From assembly GCA_020024555.1 (NCBI GenBank), contig JAHHTQ010000003.1, positions 42,373-106,372 of the forward strand: 64,000 nucleotides of DNA, read 5' to 3'. The stretch comes from Angelakisella sp. (GTDB lineage Bacteria > Bacillota > Clostridia > Oscillospirales > Ruminococcaceae). The position numbers were made by a program, and so were the translations under genes. Under the pieces are notes generated by a model. It was not told the origin of the DNA and did no database searches. It saw only the letters and a list, made by a program, of their open reading frames with translations. Positions 23,843 to 33,064 of the stretch are shown piece after piece; within the stretch, counting starts at the first letter, position 1, and the number at the start of each line of letters is the position of its first letter.

Positions 23843-25717
23843 TTATTCGCAATCCGTATAGTATTGAGCCTGCGCATTCCACAGTTCATAGTATTTACCC
23901 GATTTATCATTAAGTAAAGTTTCGTGATTACCCATTTGAATAACAGCTCCGTTATCAAATACCGCAATCTCATCACAAAATTTACAGGAGGACAATCTAT
24001 GACTGATATAAATTGTGGTTTTGTCTCCGGCTATATCATTAAACTTACTGTATATTTCCGCTTCTGCAATAGGGTCAAGCGCAGCTGTCGGTTCATCTAA
24101 TACTATAAACGGAGCATTTTTATAAAGCGTGCGCGCTATTGCTATTTTTTGCGCCTCACCCCCTGAAATATCTATGCCACTTTTGTCATAGTTTTTATAT
24201 AAATATGTGTTTATACCGTCTTTCAGCGTATCCAATCGTTCTGTAAATCCTGCCTTTTGCAAACAGTCAATAACACGTTCTTTATCATAATCCGATGTTG
24301 ATGCGACATTTTCACCCAATGTCAATGACAATAAAGCAAAATCCTGAAATACCACTGAAAAAATCATCATATAGTCAAGATAATTATATTTGCGAATATC
24401 TATTCCGTTAAGTAAAATTTCACCATCGGTCGGGTCGTAAAGTCTGCATAAAAGTTTAATAAAAGTTGTTTTGCCACTGCCGTTCATACCGACTACCGCA
24501 AGTTTACTTCCAACTTTAAACTTCATATTAAGATTACGAAGCGCATATATTTCCGTATTTGGATATTTAAAAGAGACATTTTTAAATTCTATTTCATAAT
24601 TTCTGTCACTTCTTTTTTCAACTGTAAGAGTACCTTGGTACATAGTATTCGGAATATCCATAAACTCAAATATTTGAGTAAGAAAACTTGCGTTTGTTTT
24701 CATTCTTCCTATTATTTCTATAAAATCAGATAAACCGCCCGCTACTTTTGTAATAGATATAACATACTGCGTAACCATACCCACTCCAAAAGCTCCTGCC
24801 CACGCTTTCAATCCCACAAACAAATATACAATTCCACTCAGTATTACTAAGCTCATATCTGCAATGGCGCAATATATACTAAGTATTCCCTTACTCATTT
24901 TTGCCAACAATCCTTTTGAAAAAAATACTCCGTCTTTGCAATGATTGTATTTATCGCACAAAATATCCTGTTTATATATCCGTATATCCGTTGCAATCTC
25001 TTTTTTGTATCCAAACGCGCCATAATAAGAAAACAATCTGTTTCCAAAAGCTTGCTTATCAGTAGTTATTGCCCAGTAACTATATGCTTTATTTCTAAGT
25101 ATAGGTGAAATATTAACAATAAAAAGCATAATAACAATAAATAAGAATATAAATATCGGATTATTTAACACTGTATATTTTCCCATTGTTGTGGGAACTT
25201 TGCTTGTAAATAACGAAACAGTAAGCGTTATTCCACCCAGTATTGTAAATACAGACGATATCAAAAGTCCATAATCCCTTATCAAATACATCATTCCCCA
25301 ACCATTTGAAGTTTGACGTATCTTTGACAGTAACTCATGGGTTTTTGTGTCATCAATACTTACAAAATCCATACTCATCATTTTTTTGCTTAAAATATTG
25401 TCGAGTTTAAAATACTCTCCGCCGGAATATGTTTTTTCCCATTTGCTCAAAAAGGCAGATACCAAAGAAACCAAGGCGCTTGAAACAAGAGTAAAAACAA
25501 CAAGCTGTTTTAATCTTTTTGGATTATTGGCTGTTGCAAGTTCATTGATTATCAACGCCGAAAGAAATATTGTTATATAAGGAGTGACAGATTTCCATAT
25601 TACAGTTACAAGCTTTGAAATAAACATTTGCGGATATTCATTATATATCAGCATAAAGGCGCGATAATTTATTTGTAATGTTTCTTTCCAAGAAAAAATG
25701 TTTTTATGGCTGTTCAT
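23843..25717 (-). CDS. ABC exporter half-transporter (membrane domain + ATPase), second partner
   Basis: 624 residues from the ATG at 25717, which follows AAGGAGG and overlaps the previous gene by 14 bases; the longer upstream frame has no ribosome site. Six-helix membrane domain (about 15-350) and a C-terminal ATPase with Walker A GMNGSGKTT, signature ISGGEAQ, Walker B FIVLDEPTAALDP and the switch His in YISHR. The two half-transporters encoded here are similar in layout and probably form a heterodimer. Controlled with a LytTR/GHKL two-component pair; substrate unknown, plausibly a peptide or lipid. No accompanying precursor peptide or immunity gene was found. Confidence 0.9.
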   Translation of the reverse strand: MNSHKNIFSWKETLQINYRAFMLIYNEYPQMFISKLVTVIWKSVTPYITIFLSALIINELATANNPKRLKQLVVFTLVSSALVSLVSAFLSKWEKTYSGGEYFKLDNILSKKMMSMDFVSIDDTKTHELLSKIRQTSNGWGMMYLIRDYGLLISSVFTILGGITLTVSLFTSKVPTTMGKYTVLNNPIFIFLFIVIMLFIVNISPILRNKAYSYWAITTDKQAFGNRLFSYYGAFGYKKEIATDIRIYKQDILCDKYNHCKDGVFFSKGLLAKMSKGILSIYCAIADMSLVILSGIVYLFVGLKAWAGAFGVGMVTQYVISITKVAGGLSDFIEIIGRMKTNASFLTQIFEFMDIPNTMYQGTLTVEKRSDRNYEIEFKNVSFKYPNTEIYALRNLNMKFKVGSKLAVVGMNGSGKTTFIKLLCRLYDPTDGEILLNGIDIRKYNYLDYMMIFSVVFQDFALLSLTLGENVASTSDYDKERVIDCLQKAGFTERLDTLKDGINTYLYKNYDKSGIDISGGEAQKIAIARTLYKNAPFIVLDEPTAALDPIAEAEIYSKFNDIAGDKTTIYISHRLSSCKFCDEIAVFDNGAVIQMGNHETLLNDKSGKYYELWNAQAQYYTDCE

Positions 25718-27560
25718 TATTTTCTTCCTCCTTATAGTATTTACTTTGCACATTAAAAAGTTCAGTATATCTACCGCCTTTGTCCAATAACTGTTTGTGT
25801 GTCCCTTCTTCACTGATAACAGAATTTTCTATTAAAATTATTCTGTCACAAAATTGAGTTGACGCAAGGCGATGTGAAATATATAACGAAGATTTACCCT
25901 GTGTCATTTCATTGTATTTTTGGTACATATCCGACTCAGCAATGGGGTCAAGCGCAGCTGTCGGTTCATCTAATATTACAAACGAAGCATTTTTATATAA
26001 AGCCCGCGCAAGCATAAGTCTTTGCATTTCACCGCCCGACAACATTATTGCATCTTCATAAACATCTCTATTTAAGTATGTTTCATACTGCTTTGGCAAA
26101 CTTTCAATTTTTGTACGTAAACCTGCCTTTTCAATACAGTCTTTCACACGAGCCATATCTATACTTTCATCACTTTGCGCAACATTTGTGGCAACAGTGC
26201 CTGCAAGCAGTGAAAAATTTTGAAACACAGCGGAAAACATCGTATAGTAATCTTTTCGGTTATAAGTTCTTATATCAACATCATTCAGCAAGACTCTACC
26301 TTCTGTGGGGTCAAGAAAACCGCATATCAGTTTTACGAGCGTAGTTTTACCTGCGCCGTTTAGCCCAACCACTGCCAATTTCTCACCGCTTCGCAATGTT
26401 AAATTAATATTCGTCAAGGTATCTTTGTCACTGTCAGGATAACGGAAGCTTACATTTTCAAGTTTAATTACATAATTTGTATTGTCTTGCGGTGATAAAG
26501 GTTTTCCTGTATTGAATAAAAATTGTTCCGGAAATTCCAAACATTCACGTATCGTTGAAATATCCAGAGATTGCTTATGCAAAGTATTTAGATTACCCAA
26601 AATACCTGTAATCCATTCTGTAAATCCGCCGACAGCTGAAAATAAGAGCAAAAACTCCGCAACGCTTATACTTTGCGTAAACACAAGACCGATAAGGTAC
26701 CAATAGGCAATACCGTTTCTTAAAAAAGCCAATAACAAATCTGTGATTTTTGCCCAAACATATACGCTTTCCGCTTTTCTGCAAAAAGCTGTGTAAGCGC
26801 CCATAGATTTATTTTGAAGTTCTTCCAACCAACCACGCAAACCGAAAATTCTTATATCTTTTGCTATTGCGACATCTCTTGATACTTGGTTTATATAAAA
26901 AATTTTTTCTGTTATTTCGGCTTGTTCGTCACGATGTTGATATTCATATTCATATAGTCGTTTTGTAATAAAATAACCCAAAACTGTCGTTATAAAAATA
27001 ATTATCAATAAAATCATATCTATTTTGACAAGTAAATTCAAATAGATTAAAAAACAAAGTATATTTGTTGTTATAGTAGTCAAGGTATCCCATATTGCTT
27101 CCGTACCGCTGGAATTATCGCTTGTTGCTTCCGCTGATTTTGCCAACAAATCCTGAAAATGTTTATCATAAATATTCGGATACGAAGTTGTTGACGCTTT
27201 TATATTAATCATTCCCAAAATTTCGCTACGTACGGTAACTCTACCAAATAAGGTATTACAATTTATATAAGAAATAAATCCCGAAACAAACATCATACCA
27301 CAGACAAAATAAAAAACTGTAATTAATAAATCTGTAATGTTTCCTTGTGTTTCGATAATTGACAGTATAGCGGGAGTTACATATAAATCAAAAAGATTTT
27401 TTGCAACTGTCAAAAATGCCAAAAGCAAAGTTAAAAAAACAACTTTTTTTTCCTTGATTTTAAAGCATAACTTTATCATAAAGCAACTGTTTTGCCACAT
27501 ATTGTATTTTGGCTTAATTTTTTCCGTACTTTGTGTTTTATCTCTCATAATAAAATCCAC
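25704..27560 (-). CDS. ABC exporter half-transporter (membrane domain + ATPase), first partner
   Basis: 618 residues from the GTG at 27560; an ATG at 27548 is also possible, since AAAGGGTGG serves either poorly. Membrane domain with about six helices (35-330), then an ATPase with Walker A GLNGAGKTT, signature LSGGEMQ, Walker B FVILDEPTAALDP and switch His in YISHR. It lacks a C39 peptidase domain, so it is not a leader-cleaving bacteriocin exporter. A pair of LytTR-like direct repeats lies 57-86 bases upstream of the GTG, which implies control by the adjacent response regulator. Its stop overlaps the start of the second half-transporter gene. Confidence 0.9.
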   Translation of the reverse strand: MDFIMRDKTQSTEKIKPKYNMWQNSCFMIKLCFKIKEKKVVFLTLLLAFLTVAKNLFDLYVTPAILSIIETQGNITDLLITVFYFVCGMMFVSGFISYINCNTLFGRVTVRSEILGMINIKASTTSYPNIYDKHFQDLLAKSAEATSDNSSGTEAIWDTLTTITTNILCFLIYLNLLVKIDMILLIIIFITTVLGYFITKRLYEYEYQHRDEQAEITEKIFYINQVSRDVAIAKDIRIFGLRGWLEELQNKSMGAYTAFCRKAESVYVWAKITDLLLAFLRNGIAYWYLIGLVFTQSISVAEFLLLFSAVGGFTEWITGILGNLNTLHKQSLDISTIRECLEFPEQFLFNTGKPLSPQDNTNYVIKLENVSFRYPDSDKDTLTNINLTLRSGEKLAVVGLNGAGKTTLVKLICGFLDPTEGRVLLNDVDIRTYNRKDYYTMFSAVFQNFSLLAGTVATNVAQSDESIDMARVKDCIEKAGLRTKIESLPKQYETYLNRDVYEDAIMLSGGEMQRLMLARALYKNASFVILDEPTAALDPIAESDMYQKYNEMTQGKSSLYISHRLASTQFCDRIILIENSVISEEGTHKQLLDKGGRYTELFNVQSKYYKEEENNEQP

Positions 27561-27616
27561 ACCACCCTTTCTGCATTGATTATAACAAAATAATTCGCCC
27601 CCATTATATTTTAGGG

Positions 27617-27646
27617 ACGAATTGTTTTATTTAGGGGACGAATTGT
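27617..27646 (-). promoter_or_regulatory. LytTR-type direct-repeat operator before the ABC exporter genes
   Basis: On the minus strand ACAATTCGT occurs twice (27638-27646 and 27617-27625) with 12 bases between, so the repeats are in phase on the helix (21-base period). Nine-base direct repeats with this spacing are typical sites for AgrA/ComE-type LytTR regulators. TATAAT hexamers lie downstream at 27603-27608 and 27579-27584. The site is just after the kinase stop codon and before the exporter genes. Confidence 0.7.
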
Positions 27647-27650
27647 AATT

Positions 27651-28313
27651 TCATATTTGCGGAATTAATATTTCGGTAGTAAACGCTCCGTCTTCGCTGT
27701 TGCGACTGAGGTAACCGTCTAGTCTTTCAATAATATTATCTATTCTTACAAGACCAAAACCATGACCGTCACCCTTTGTTGTACGAAACTTATTACCCAC
27801 TTTTTTCATTTTCCTTGATGAAGTAAAATTTGTAAACGATATATATAACTGCGAATTGTTCTTTATATCCATATATACTCTTATAAGTCTTTTTTCCGGT
27901 GGCAAAAACATAGATGCTTCTATGGCATTGTCAAATAAATTTCCTATGATTACACATAAATCTATTTCAGACATTTTTAATTTTATAGGAATATGCGCGT
28001 CTATTTTCACTTCAATATCTTTTGATTTTGCAAGTGATATTTTACTGTTTAAAATTGCGTCAGCCATTGAATTACCTGTTTTTATCACTACATCAACCGT
28101 ATTCAAATCCGTATCAAGTTTATCCAAATATTCTCTTATTCCGTCAATATCGCCATTTGTCAAAAGCGCCTTCATAGTTTGTATATGGTTTCTGTAATCG
28201 TGTCGCCAACCACGAATTTGACGATACATATTATCAACTTCACGATAATGTGTTTCTATTAACTCTTTTTGATATGACGCTATTTTTTTATCTATCTGTT
28301 TGGATAAAAACAA
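27651..28313 (-). CDS. GHKL-type sensor histidine kinase without a sensor domain
   Basis: 220 residues starting at TTG 28313, supported by GGAGGAGAGG 7 bases upstream. It has only the transmitter: dimerisation helix with the phospho-acceptor His38 in GWRHDYRNH and a HATPase with N-box LFDNAIEA and a late GHGFGL. AgrC-like kinases normally have six or seven membrane helices before this point; here there is none, so the protein should be cytoplasmic. It lies between the LytTR regulator and the ABC exporter genes, suggesting that the exporter itself may provide the sensing element. The start lies 18 bases after the regulator's stop. Confidence 0.85.
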   Translation of the reverse strand: MFLSKQIDKKIASYQKELIETHYREVDNMYRQIRGWRHDYRNHIQTMKALLTNGDIDGIREYLDKLDTDLNTVDVVIKTGNSMADAILNSKISLAKSKDIEVKIDAHIPIKLKMSEIDLCVIIGNLFDNAIEASMFLPPEKRLIRVYMDIKNNSQLYISFTNFTSSRKMKKVGNKFRTTKGDGHGFGLVRIDNIIERLDGYLSRNSEDGAFTTEILIPQI

Positions 28314-28331
28314 AATATATCCTCTCCTCCA

Positions 28332-29030
28332 TTATGTATGCGTTATTATAGCTCTGTTTAATGAATCGTATATGCCTCGTGGCAGCGGAAGTATTGTTCC
28401 ATCTGAAAGATATACGTCTGTTTTTGTAACTCGCCTTATGTACTCCAAATTTATAACAGTTCCACGCCCTACTCTGAAAAATCGGTTATCAAGTAATTTT
28501 TCAACTTCCCCCAAGGAACGTTTTACTGTATAATTCTCTTTACAATGCACAGTTACATAATTTTTTTGCACATCTAAATAACGTATTTCATATAAAGGTA
28601 TTCTTATCATCTCTCCCGACAAAATCAGGTTCATATATTCTTCATTCCGTATAATTTTTTCAGTTGCCCTATCCAAAACAGCGTACAATTTTTTCTCATT
28701 TATCGGTTTCATCAGATAATGTAACGCTGATACTTCATAACCTTCGGAAATATAATCAGAATAACCTGTTATAAATATAATTTGCACAGCGTCGTTCTCC
28801 TTACGGATTTGTTTTGCCATTGTCACTCCGTCCATCTTTCCCATTTCTATATCGAGCAAAAGAAGATTATATGTTTTATCTTCCTCATAATGAAACAAAA
28901 AACTTTCCGCAGAAGAAAAACACTCTGATTTTATTAATATATCTCTGCTTTTCGCCCACACATTCAGTAAATCAGATATATATTTTGAGTCTATATCACT
29001 GTCATCACATATCGCTATTTTGTATATCAT
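28332..29030 (-). CDS. LytTR-family response regulator (AgrA/VirR type)
   Basis: 232 residues: receiver domain with acidic pocket ICDDSD (7-12), phospho-acceptor Asp60 in LLLLDIEMG, and Lys in LMKPI near residue 106, then a LytTR DNA-binding domain (about 130-230, with IRYLDVQKNYVTVHC and FFRVGRGTVINL). It should bind pairs of nine-base direct repeats; a fitting pair lies 700 bases downstream, before the ABC genes. First gene of a four-gene operon (regulator, kinase, two exporter halves). Confidence 0.9.
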   Translation of the reverse strand: MIYKIAICDDSDIDSKYISDLLNVWAKSRDILIKSECFSSAESFLFHYEEDKTYNLLLLDIEMGKMDGVTMAKQIRKENDAVQIIFITGYSDYISEGYEVSALHYLMKPINEKKLYAVLDRATEKIIRNEEYMNLILSGEMIRIPLYEIRYLDVQKNYVTVHCKENYTVKRSLGEVEKLLDNRFFRVGRGTVINLEYIRRVTKTDVYLSDGTILPLPRGIYDSLNRAIITHT

Positions 29031-29127
29031 AATAAAATTTTCCTTTGTTATTTAGGTGATAATTTAATCGATTTAATTATATCACACTAAAAAAGTTTTA
29101 CAATATCCACTCAATTTATATAAAAGC

Positions 29128-29161
29128 AAAAGCGTCGGGGCAAGATTGCCTCGACGCTTTT
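29128..29161 (-). terminator. Rho-independent terminator of the flavoprotein gene
   Basis: Ten-base perfect outer stem AAAAGCGTCG (29128-29137) with CGACGCTTTT (29152-29161), extended inside by GGCAA/TTGCC-type pairing. It ends the flavoprotein transcript before the regulator gene. Confidence 0.85.
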
Positions 29162-29190
29162 ACAACTTTTTGTTTAATTTATATATTTAA

Positions 29191-31200
29191 TTATTTAAGC
29201 GCATTTTCAACAGCTTCCTTTATGGCTTTTGATGTTATTGTTGCGCCTGTAATGCCGTCAACTTTTGTTGATTGCGCGTTTACTATTTTAGTTGGTATTT
29301 CTTTAATAGCAGGGTCGCTTATTCCTGCTGATTCTTTATGTTCTTTAATTTCAACAGATGAAATTTTACCGTCTTTTACAGTAACTTCAACCTTAACGAC
29401 ATCATTCATACCTTTTGCTTCACCTGTGTATGTGCCGTCTTTCAGGTTTGTAAAATCAATACCGTCAATTTCAGCTTTTTCTTTTTCAAACAATGACATA
29501 TCAAAGATATCAGGAGCAGGTTTTACGTCATATTTATCTGCCATTGGCATTGTCATAATGTTTTTACCTGTTATTCTACCCCATGTTATGCTACCATTCA
29601 TACCAACACCGGGAGCTATTGTTTTACCCCACATTTGACCAACAACTTCACCGCCTGCATATAGTCCCGGTATAACTGTACCGTCAGCTGTAATAACTTG
29701 ATTATCCTTATTTACCATTATACCGCCACGAGATGACAGAACAATCGGTTGTAGTTTTAGCGCATAGAATTTGTCACCCTCTATTTTGTTTACAGCTTCA
29801 ACTCTGTTTTTGCCGGGTTTTTTAACAAATTCACGTCCGAATTCATCACCTGTGCCTGCTTCTACTGCTTTGTTATATTTTTCAACAGTAGCTTTAAAGT
29901 TTTCTACGTTAATATTTAGTTTTTGAGCCAATTCCTCAATAGAATTTGCCTCAACAAGTCTGCTTCTGTATTCCCCGCCCTCTTTGAAAGAATCGTAAGC
30001 GCCTCTCAATGTGCCTTTTGTATCTTCAAGGATTTTGTCTGTAAATATTTCAAACATATAGCTGTCAGGTTGAGCTTTTAGACCTGCGTTACGAACCTCA
30101 TCGTCCCATGCGCATTCATCTAAAAATCTGTTGCCCTCAATATTTACAAGTATACCACCTGTATAGTATGTTCCTGTTGAACCGTTTACACCTGTTGTTG
30201 TTGAGCCCTCGTTAACCATACCCTTAGGATAAGTTTCTATCCAGCGCATAGCTTCTTCTGTTATACCTGCGCCAACTTCTTGCATCATTCTCAAACCATA
30301 ACCATCATCTGAGCTAAGAGCAGCAGAAATTAGGTTTTTAAGGTCAGTTGAATATTTTTCAAAAAGTTTTGGGTTTGCGGCATATCCACCGGTAGCCATT
30401 ATTACACCTTTTTTAGTATCAAACTTATATGTTTTTCCGTCTACGCCCAAGGCTTCAACACCGCTGATTTGTCCGTTTTCATTAGTCAAAAGTTTTCTTC
30501 CTTCAACCTCTGTATATACTTTTATATTATCATGTTTTGCAAGTTCTTTTGAAAAAACTTCTATGACAGGATTTACAATAGTGGAATCTTCTTTTGCAAG
30601 AGGTATATATGTACGGTTTATTTCGTATGGCATATGTCCGGGGTTCATAATAGCCGCCTTACCGTCTTTATCCTTTAAGAAAGGATAGTCCTTAACTCCC
30701 ATATTATACGCCCATTCCCATGCTTCTGTTGCATTTGTCGCATAGGCATGAATTAAATATTCAATAGGGTGTCCACCATTTAAATTTGCAAATTTATTGA
30801 TTTCAGCCTCATATTTTTCAACTGAATCTTCTATGCCTGCTTCTTTTTGTATAGTAGTGTTTGCCGCTGAAAATTGACCTGTTTTCATTCTCATAAATCC
30901 ACCAAGTACAGGCAATTTTTCAACAATAATAACTTTTTCCGCGCCATTTTCGACAGCTGTAAGAGCGGCTGACATACCTGTACCGCCTCCACCTACGATT
31001 ACAACATCTGCGCTGTCTGTAACATCATATTCTTTGCTGTCACTTTCATTTTTTTCAGGAGTTGGATTGGTTGACACAACTTCTATTTTTGATTCAGGTT
31101 GTTCTTGTGATGAGTTATCTGTCGGTGCTTTATTTGATGAGCACGCAGTAGCAATCATCATAAATGCCATTATGCATGACAAAACTTTTAATTTCTTCAT
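29191..31200 (-). CDS. Surface flavoprotein reductase: FAD-binding fumarate-reductase-like domain plus C-terminal FMN-binding domain
   Basis: 669 residues from the ATG at 31200 (GGAGG upstream; the longer frame begins inside that site). It begins with a lipoprotein signal (IATACSS), then a low-complexity linker, an FAD-binding flavocytochrome-c/fumarate reductase-like domain (VVIVGGGGTGMSAAL near 65-80; ends near 560), and a C-terminal FMN_bind domain (about 590-669) whose DGITGATITS contains the Thr of the S/T-GATxT flavinylation motif. Members such as urocanate and fumarate reductases reduce alkenes as terminal electron acceptors outside the membrane. Here the FMN domain is C-terminal. The acceptor is unknown. 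It is divergent from an AraC regulator. Confidence 0.9.
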   Translation of the reverse strand: MKKLKVLSCIMAFMMIATACSSNKAPTDNSSQEQPESKIEVVSTNPTPEKNESDSKEYDVTDSADVVIVGGGGTGMSAALTAVENGAEKVIIVEKLPVLGGFMRMKTGQFSAANTTIQKEAGIEDSVEKYEAEINKFANLNGGHPIEYLIHAYATNATEAWEWAYNMGVKDYPFLKDKDGKAAIMNPGHMPYEINRTYIPLAKEDSTIVNPVIEVFSKELAKHDNIKVYTEVEGRKLLTNENGQISGVEALGVDGKTYKFDTKKGVIMATGGYAANPKLFEKYSTDLKNLISAALSSDDGYGLRMMQEVGAGITEEAMRWIETYPKGMVNEGSTTTGVNGSTGTYYTGGILVNIEGNRFLDECAWDDEVRNAGLKAQPDSYMFEIFTDKILEDTKGTLRGAYDSFKEGGEYRSRLVEANSIEELAQKLNINVENFKATVEKYNKAVEAGTGDEFGREFVKKPGKNRVEAVNKIEGDKFYALKLQPIVLSSRGGIMVNKDNQVITADGTVIPGLYAGGEVVGQMWGKTIAPGVGMNGSITWGRITGKNIMTMPMADKYDVKPAPDIFDMSLFEKEKAEIDGIDFTNLKDGTYTGEAKGMNDVVKVEVTVKDGKISSVEIKEHKESAGISDPAIKEIPTKIVNAQSTKVDGITGATITSKAIKEAVENALK

Positions 31201-31367
31201 TTCTCTTTCCTCCAAATATGATATAGATTAAATTTATCTACATATATATTATATTGTTAAATAAATAATTAACAATATAGTATTCAATCTAAAATTTGCA
31301 CAAATCATTTAAATAGGTTATAATATAACGAGGAGCATAACTAAAATATATTAAAAGAGGTATTAAA

Positions 31368-32228
31368 ATGAATAATTGCAGCAAACTTCATAATTATCAC
31401 GTAGAAATAGACAAAACATCAAATTTACTTGATAAATGCAGATTAAACATAACATATTTTGCAAATAGAGAATCAAATAAAACATCACTTTTCGTGAACG
31501 TTGTGGTCTCATCAATAAAAATAATTTATATTACAAAAGGCGAATGTATTTGTACAATTAATGACAGACGATATAAAATGCAAGAAAACGATATAATAAT
31601 AATTCCACCATATTCACTTCATAGCGCCGACTGTATGTCCCCTTCGCTTATTTCATGCGAAATTCATTTTAATATTGAACCTATAATTGATGAACTGCGT
31701 TTTTTATCGTTTTTTAATATAAACTCTCCTAAATATATTAAGGACGGAACGAATGATTACATAAAAAATTTAATCAATACCTGTATCTCGCTGGAAAAAA
31801 CTACCAAATACGCATTACACTATCAACTTCAAAATTTAATTATACAAACAATTCTTAACACTTGCGCAGTCAGTGAATCACAGGATTTACTGCTTGACCA
31901 TTCCAAAGAATGCAAAATGACAAACAATCTGTTAACATTCATCGCAGAACATATTTATGAAAAACTTACTGTTCAGGATTGTTGTGACTATTTTAATGTA
32001 TCGCAGAGCTATTTATATCGCTGCACGAAAAAAGCCCTTAATTGCTCAACAATGGATTTAATCAACAGCAATAAATTAATCGTCGCAAAACGTATGCTCC
32101 TTGATAATGATTATAATATAACTGAAATTTCAGAGAAACTAGGTTTTAGTTCAACATATTATTTCAGTAGACTATTCAAAAATACGTTTGGTATATCTCC
32201 GTCACAATTTAAACAAATGTATAGCTGA
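31368..32228 (+). CDS. AraC-family transcriptional regulator
   Basis: 286 residues: N-terminal cupin-like sensing domain (about 20-150, with GECICTINDRRYKM and IIIPPYSLHSADC) and a C-terminal double helix-turn-helix (about 185-285, LTVQDCCDYFNVSQSYLYR and ITEISEKLGFSSTYYFSRLF). It is divergent from the surface flavoprotein gene across 167 bases, so it probably activates that gene in response to its substrate or a related small molecule. The C-terminal SPSQFKQMY ending is standard. Confidence 0.9.
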   Translation: MNNCSKLHNYHVEIDKTSNLLDKCRLNITYFANRESNKTSLFVNVVVSSIKIIYITKGECICTINDRRYKMQENDIIIIPPYSLHSADCMSPSLISCEIHFNIEPIIDELRFLSFFNINSPKYIKDGTNDYIKNLINTCISLEKTTKYALHYQLQNLIIQTILNTCAVSESQDLLLDHSKECKMTNNLLTFIAEHIYEKLTVQDCCDYFNVSQSYLYRCTKKALNCSTMDLINSNKLIVAKRMLLDNDYNITEISEKLGFSSTYYFSRLFKNTFGISPSQFKQMYS

Positions 32229-32255
32229 TTATAATAAAACAATTTTTTTCTGCTA

Positions 32256-32284
32256 TTGACAAACATACTAACGGTATGTTATTT
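32256..32284 (+). promoter_or_regulatory. tetR promoter with 17-base operator
   Basis: TTGACA at 32256-32261, then the dyad ACATACTAACGGTATGT (32263-32279), then a weak -10 about 32279-32290. The dyad lies between the promoter elements, where a bound repressor would block polymerase. A dyad with 13 of 17 identical bases lies before the ABC genes at 33022. Confidence 0.75.
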
Positions 32285-32319
32285 TATACTTATACATTTG
32301 GTATGTGGAGGCAAAACTT

Positions 32320-32949
32320 ATGGCAAGAAATAAATATCCCGAACAAACAATAGAAAGAATATTGGACGTATCAGCAAAATTATTTTGGGAAAAAGGTTAC
32401 GAAAACACAAGTATTCAAGATATTTTAAATGAGCTTAAAGACTTATCAAAAGGCGCAATATATCATCACTTTAAATCGAAAGAAGATATTTTTGACGCTA
32501 TCGCCGCCAAAGAAGGAGAAATCAACGGCAAATATTTTACAGAGCTTAAAAACAATACTTCTTTAAACGGAGCTGAAAAATTACGCGAAGTTGTTCGCAG
32601 CAATATTTCCAGTGACGCCACCAAAAGAATAATTGAAGCATCGCCAAATCTTCTTGACAATCCAAAATTTTTGGCAATACAAATTAAGCGTATCCGTGAT
32701 GTTGTAACTCCAAATTTTATTTTACCGATTATCGAAGAAGGTATCAATGACGGTTCAATAACAACTGACAAACCGTATGAATTGGCTGAGGTGATTACCT
32801 TGCTACTTAACGTATGGCTAAATCCTCTTATACTTGGTAATGATATTTCTAGACAAAACAATAAATGTGAAATGATAAATGAGTTTTTAAATCAATATAA
32901 TATTTTACTATTTGATGAAAATACAAAAAACGAACTTTCAAAATACTAA
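32320..32949 (+). CDS. TetR-family transcriptional regulator
   Basis: 209 residues from the ATG at 32320 (GTGGAGG 7 bases upstream). N-terminal HTH (about 8-55: TIERILDVSAKLFWEKGYEN, KGAIYHHFKSKEDIFDAI) with a small-ligand C-terminal domain of ~150 residues. It precedes an ABC exporter and an MFS pump, a usual drug-resistance layout. Operator-like dyads in front of both tetR and the ABC genes indicate that it represses itself and the efflux genes until an inducer binds. Confidence 0.9.
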   Translation: MARNKYPEQTIERILDVSAKLFWEKGYENTSIQDILNELKDLSKGAIYHHFKSKEDIFDAIAAKEGEINGKYFTELKNNTSLNGAEKLREVVRSNISSDATKRIIEASPNLLDNPKFLAIQIKRIRDVVTPNFILPIIEEGINDGSITTDKPYELAEVITLLLNVWLNPLILGNDISRQNNKCEMINEFLNQYNILLFDENTKNELSKY

Positions 32950-32980
32950 CTTTCCCAAAATAATTTTGTTTGCTATAATT

Positions 32981-33018
32981 AATAAACTGCTCTTTATTGA
33001 GCAGTTTATTTAAAGTTT
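32981..33018 (+). terminator. Terminator after tetR
   Basis: Perfect 12-base stem AATAAACTGCTC (32981-32992) with GAGCAGTTTATT (32999-33010), 6-base loop, then TAAAG and a T run. A TGCTATAAT (extended -10) just upstream at 32971-32979 makes an attenuated internal promoter possible. Confidence 0.8.
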
Positions 33019-33021
33019 TTT

Positions 33022-33038
33022 ACATACCGACCGAATGT
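33022..33038 (+). promoter_or_regulatory. TetR-type operator before the ABC-2 exporter genes
   Basis: ACATACCGACCGAATGT shares 13 of 17 positions with the dyad at 32263-32279, including both ACATAC and ATGT ends. It lies 27 bases before the ABC ATPase start. Confidence 0.68.
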
Positions 33039-33064
33039 ATTAATAAAAGAAAGGAATAAAGCTT

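Noticed and set aside
23843..29030. Lantibiotic or peptide-pheromone cluster
   Set aside because: A LytTR/GHKL pair plus ABC exporters suggested one, but the exporters lack a C39 peptidase domain and I found no short GG-leader or Cys-rich peptide or modification enzyme nearby.
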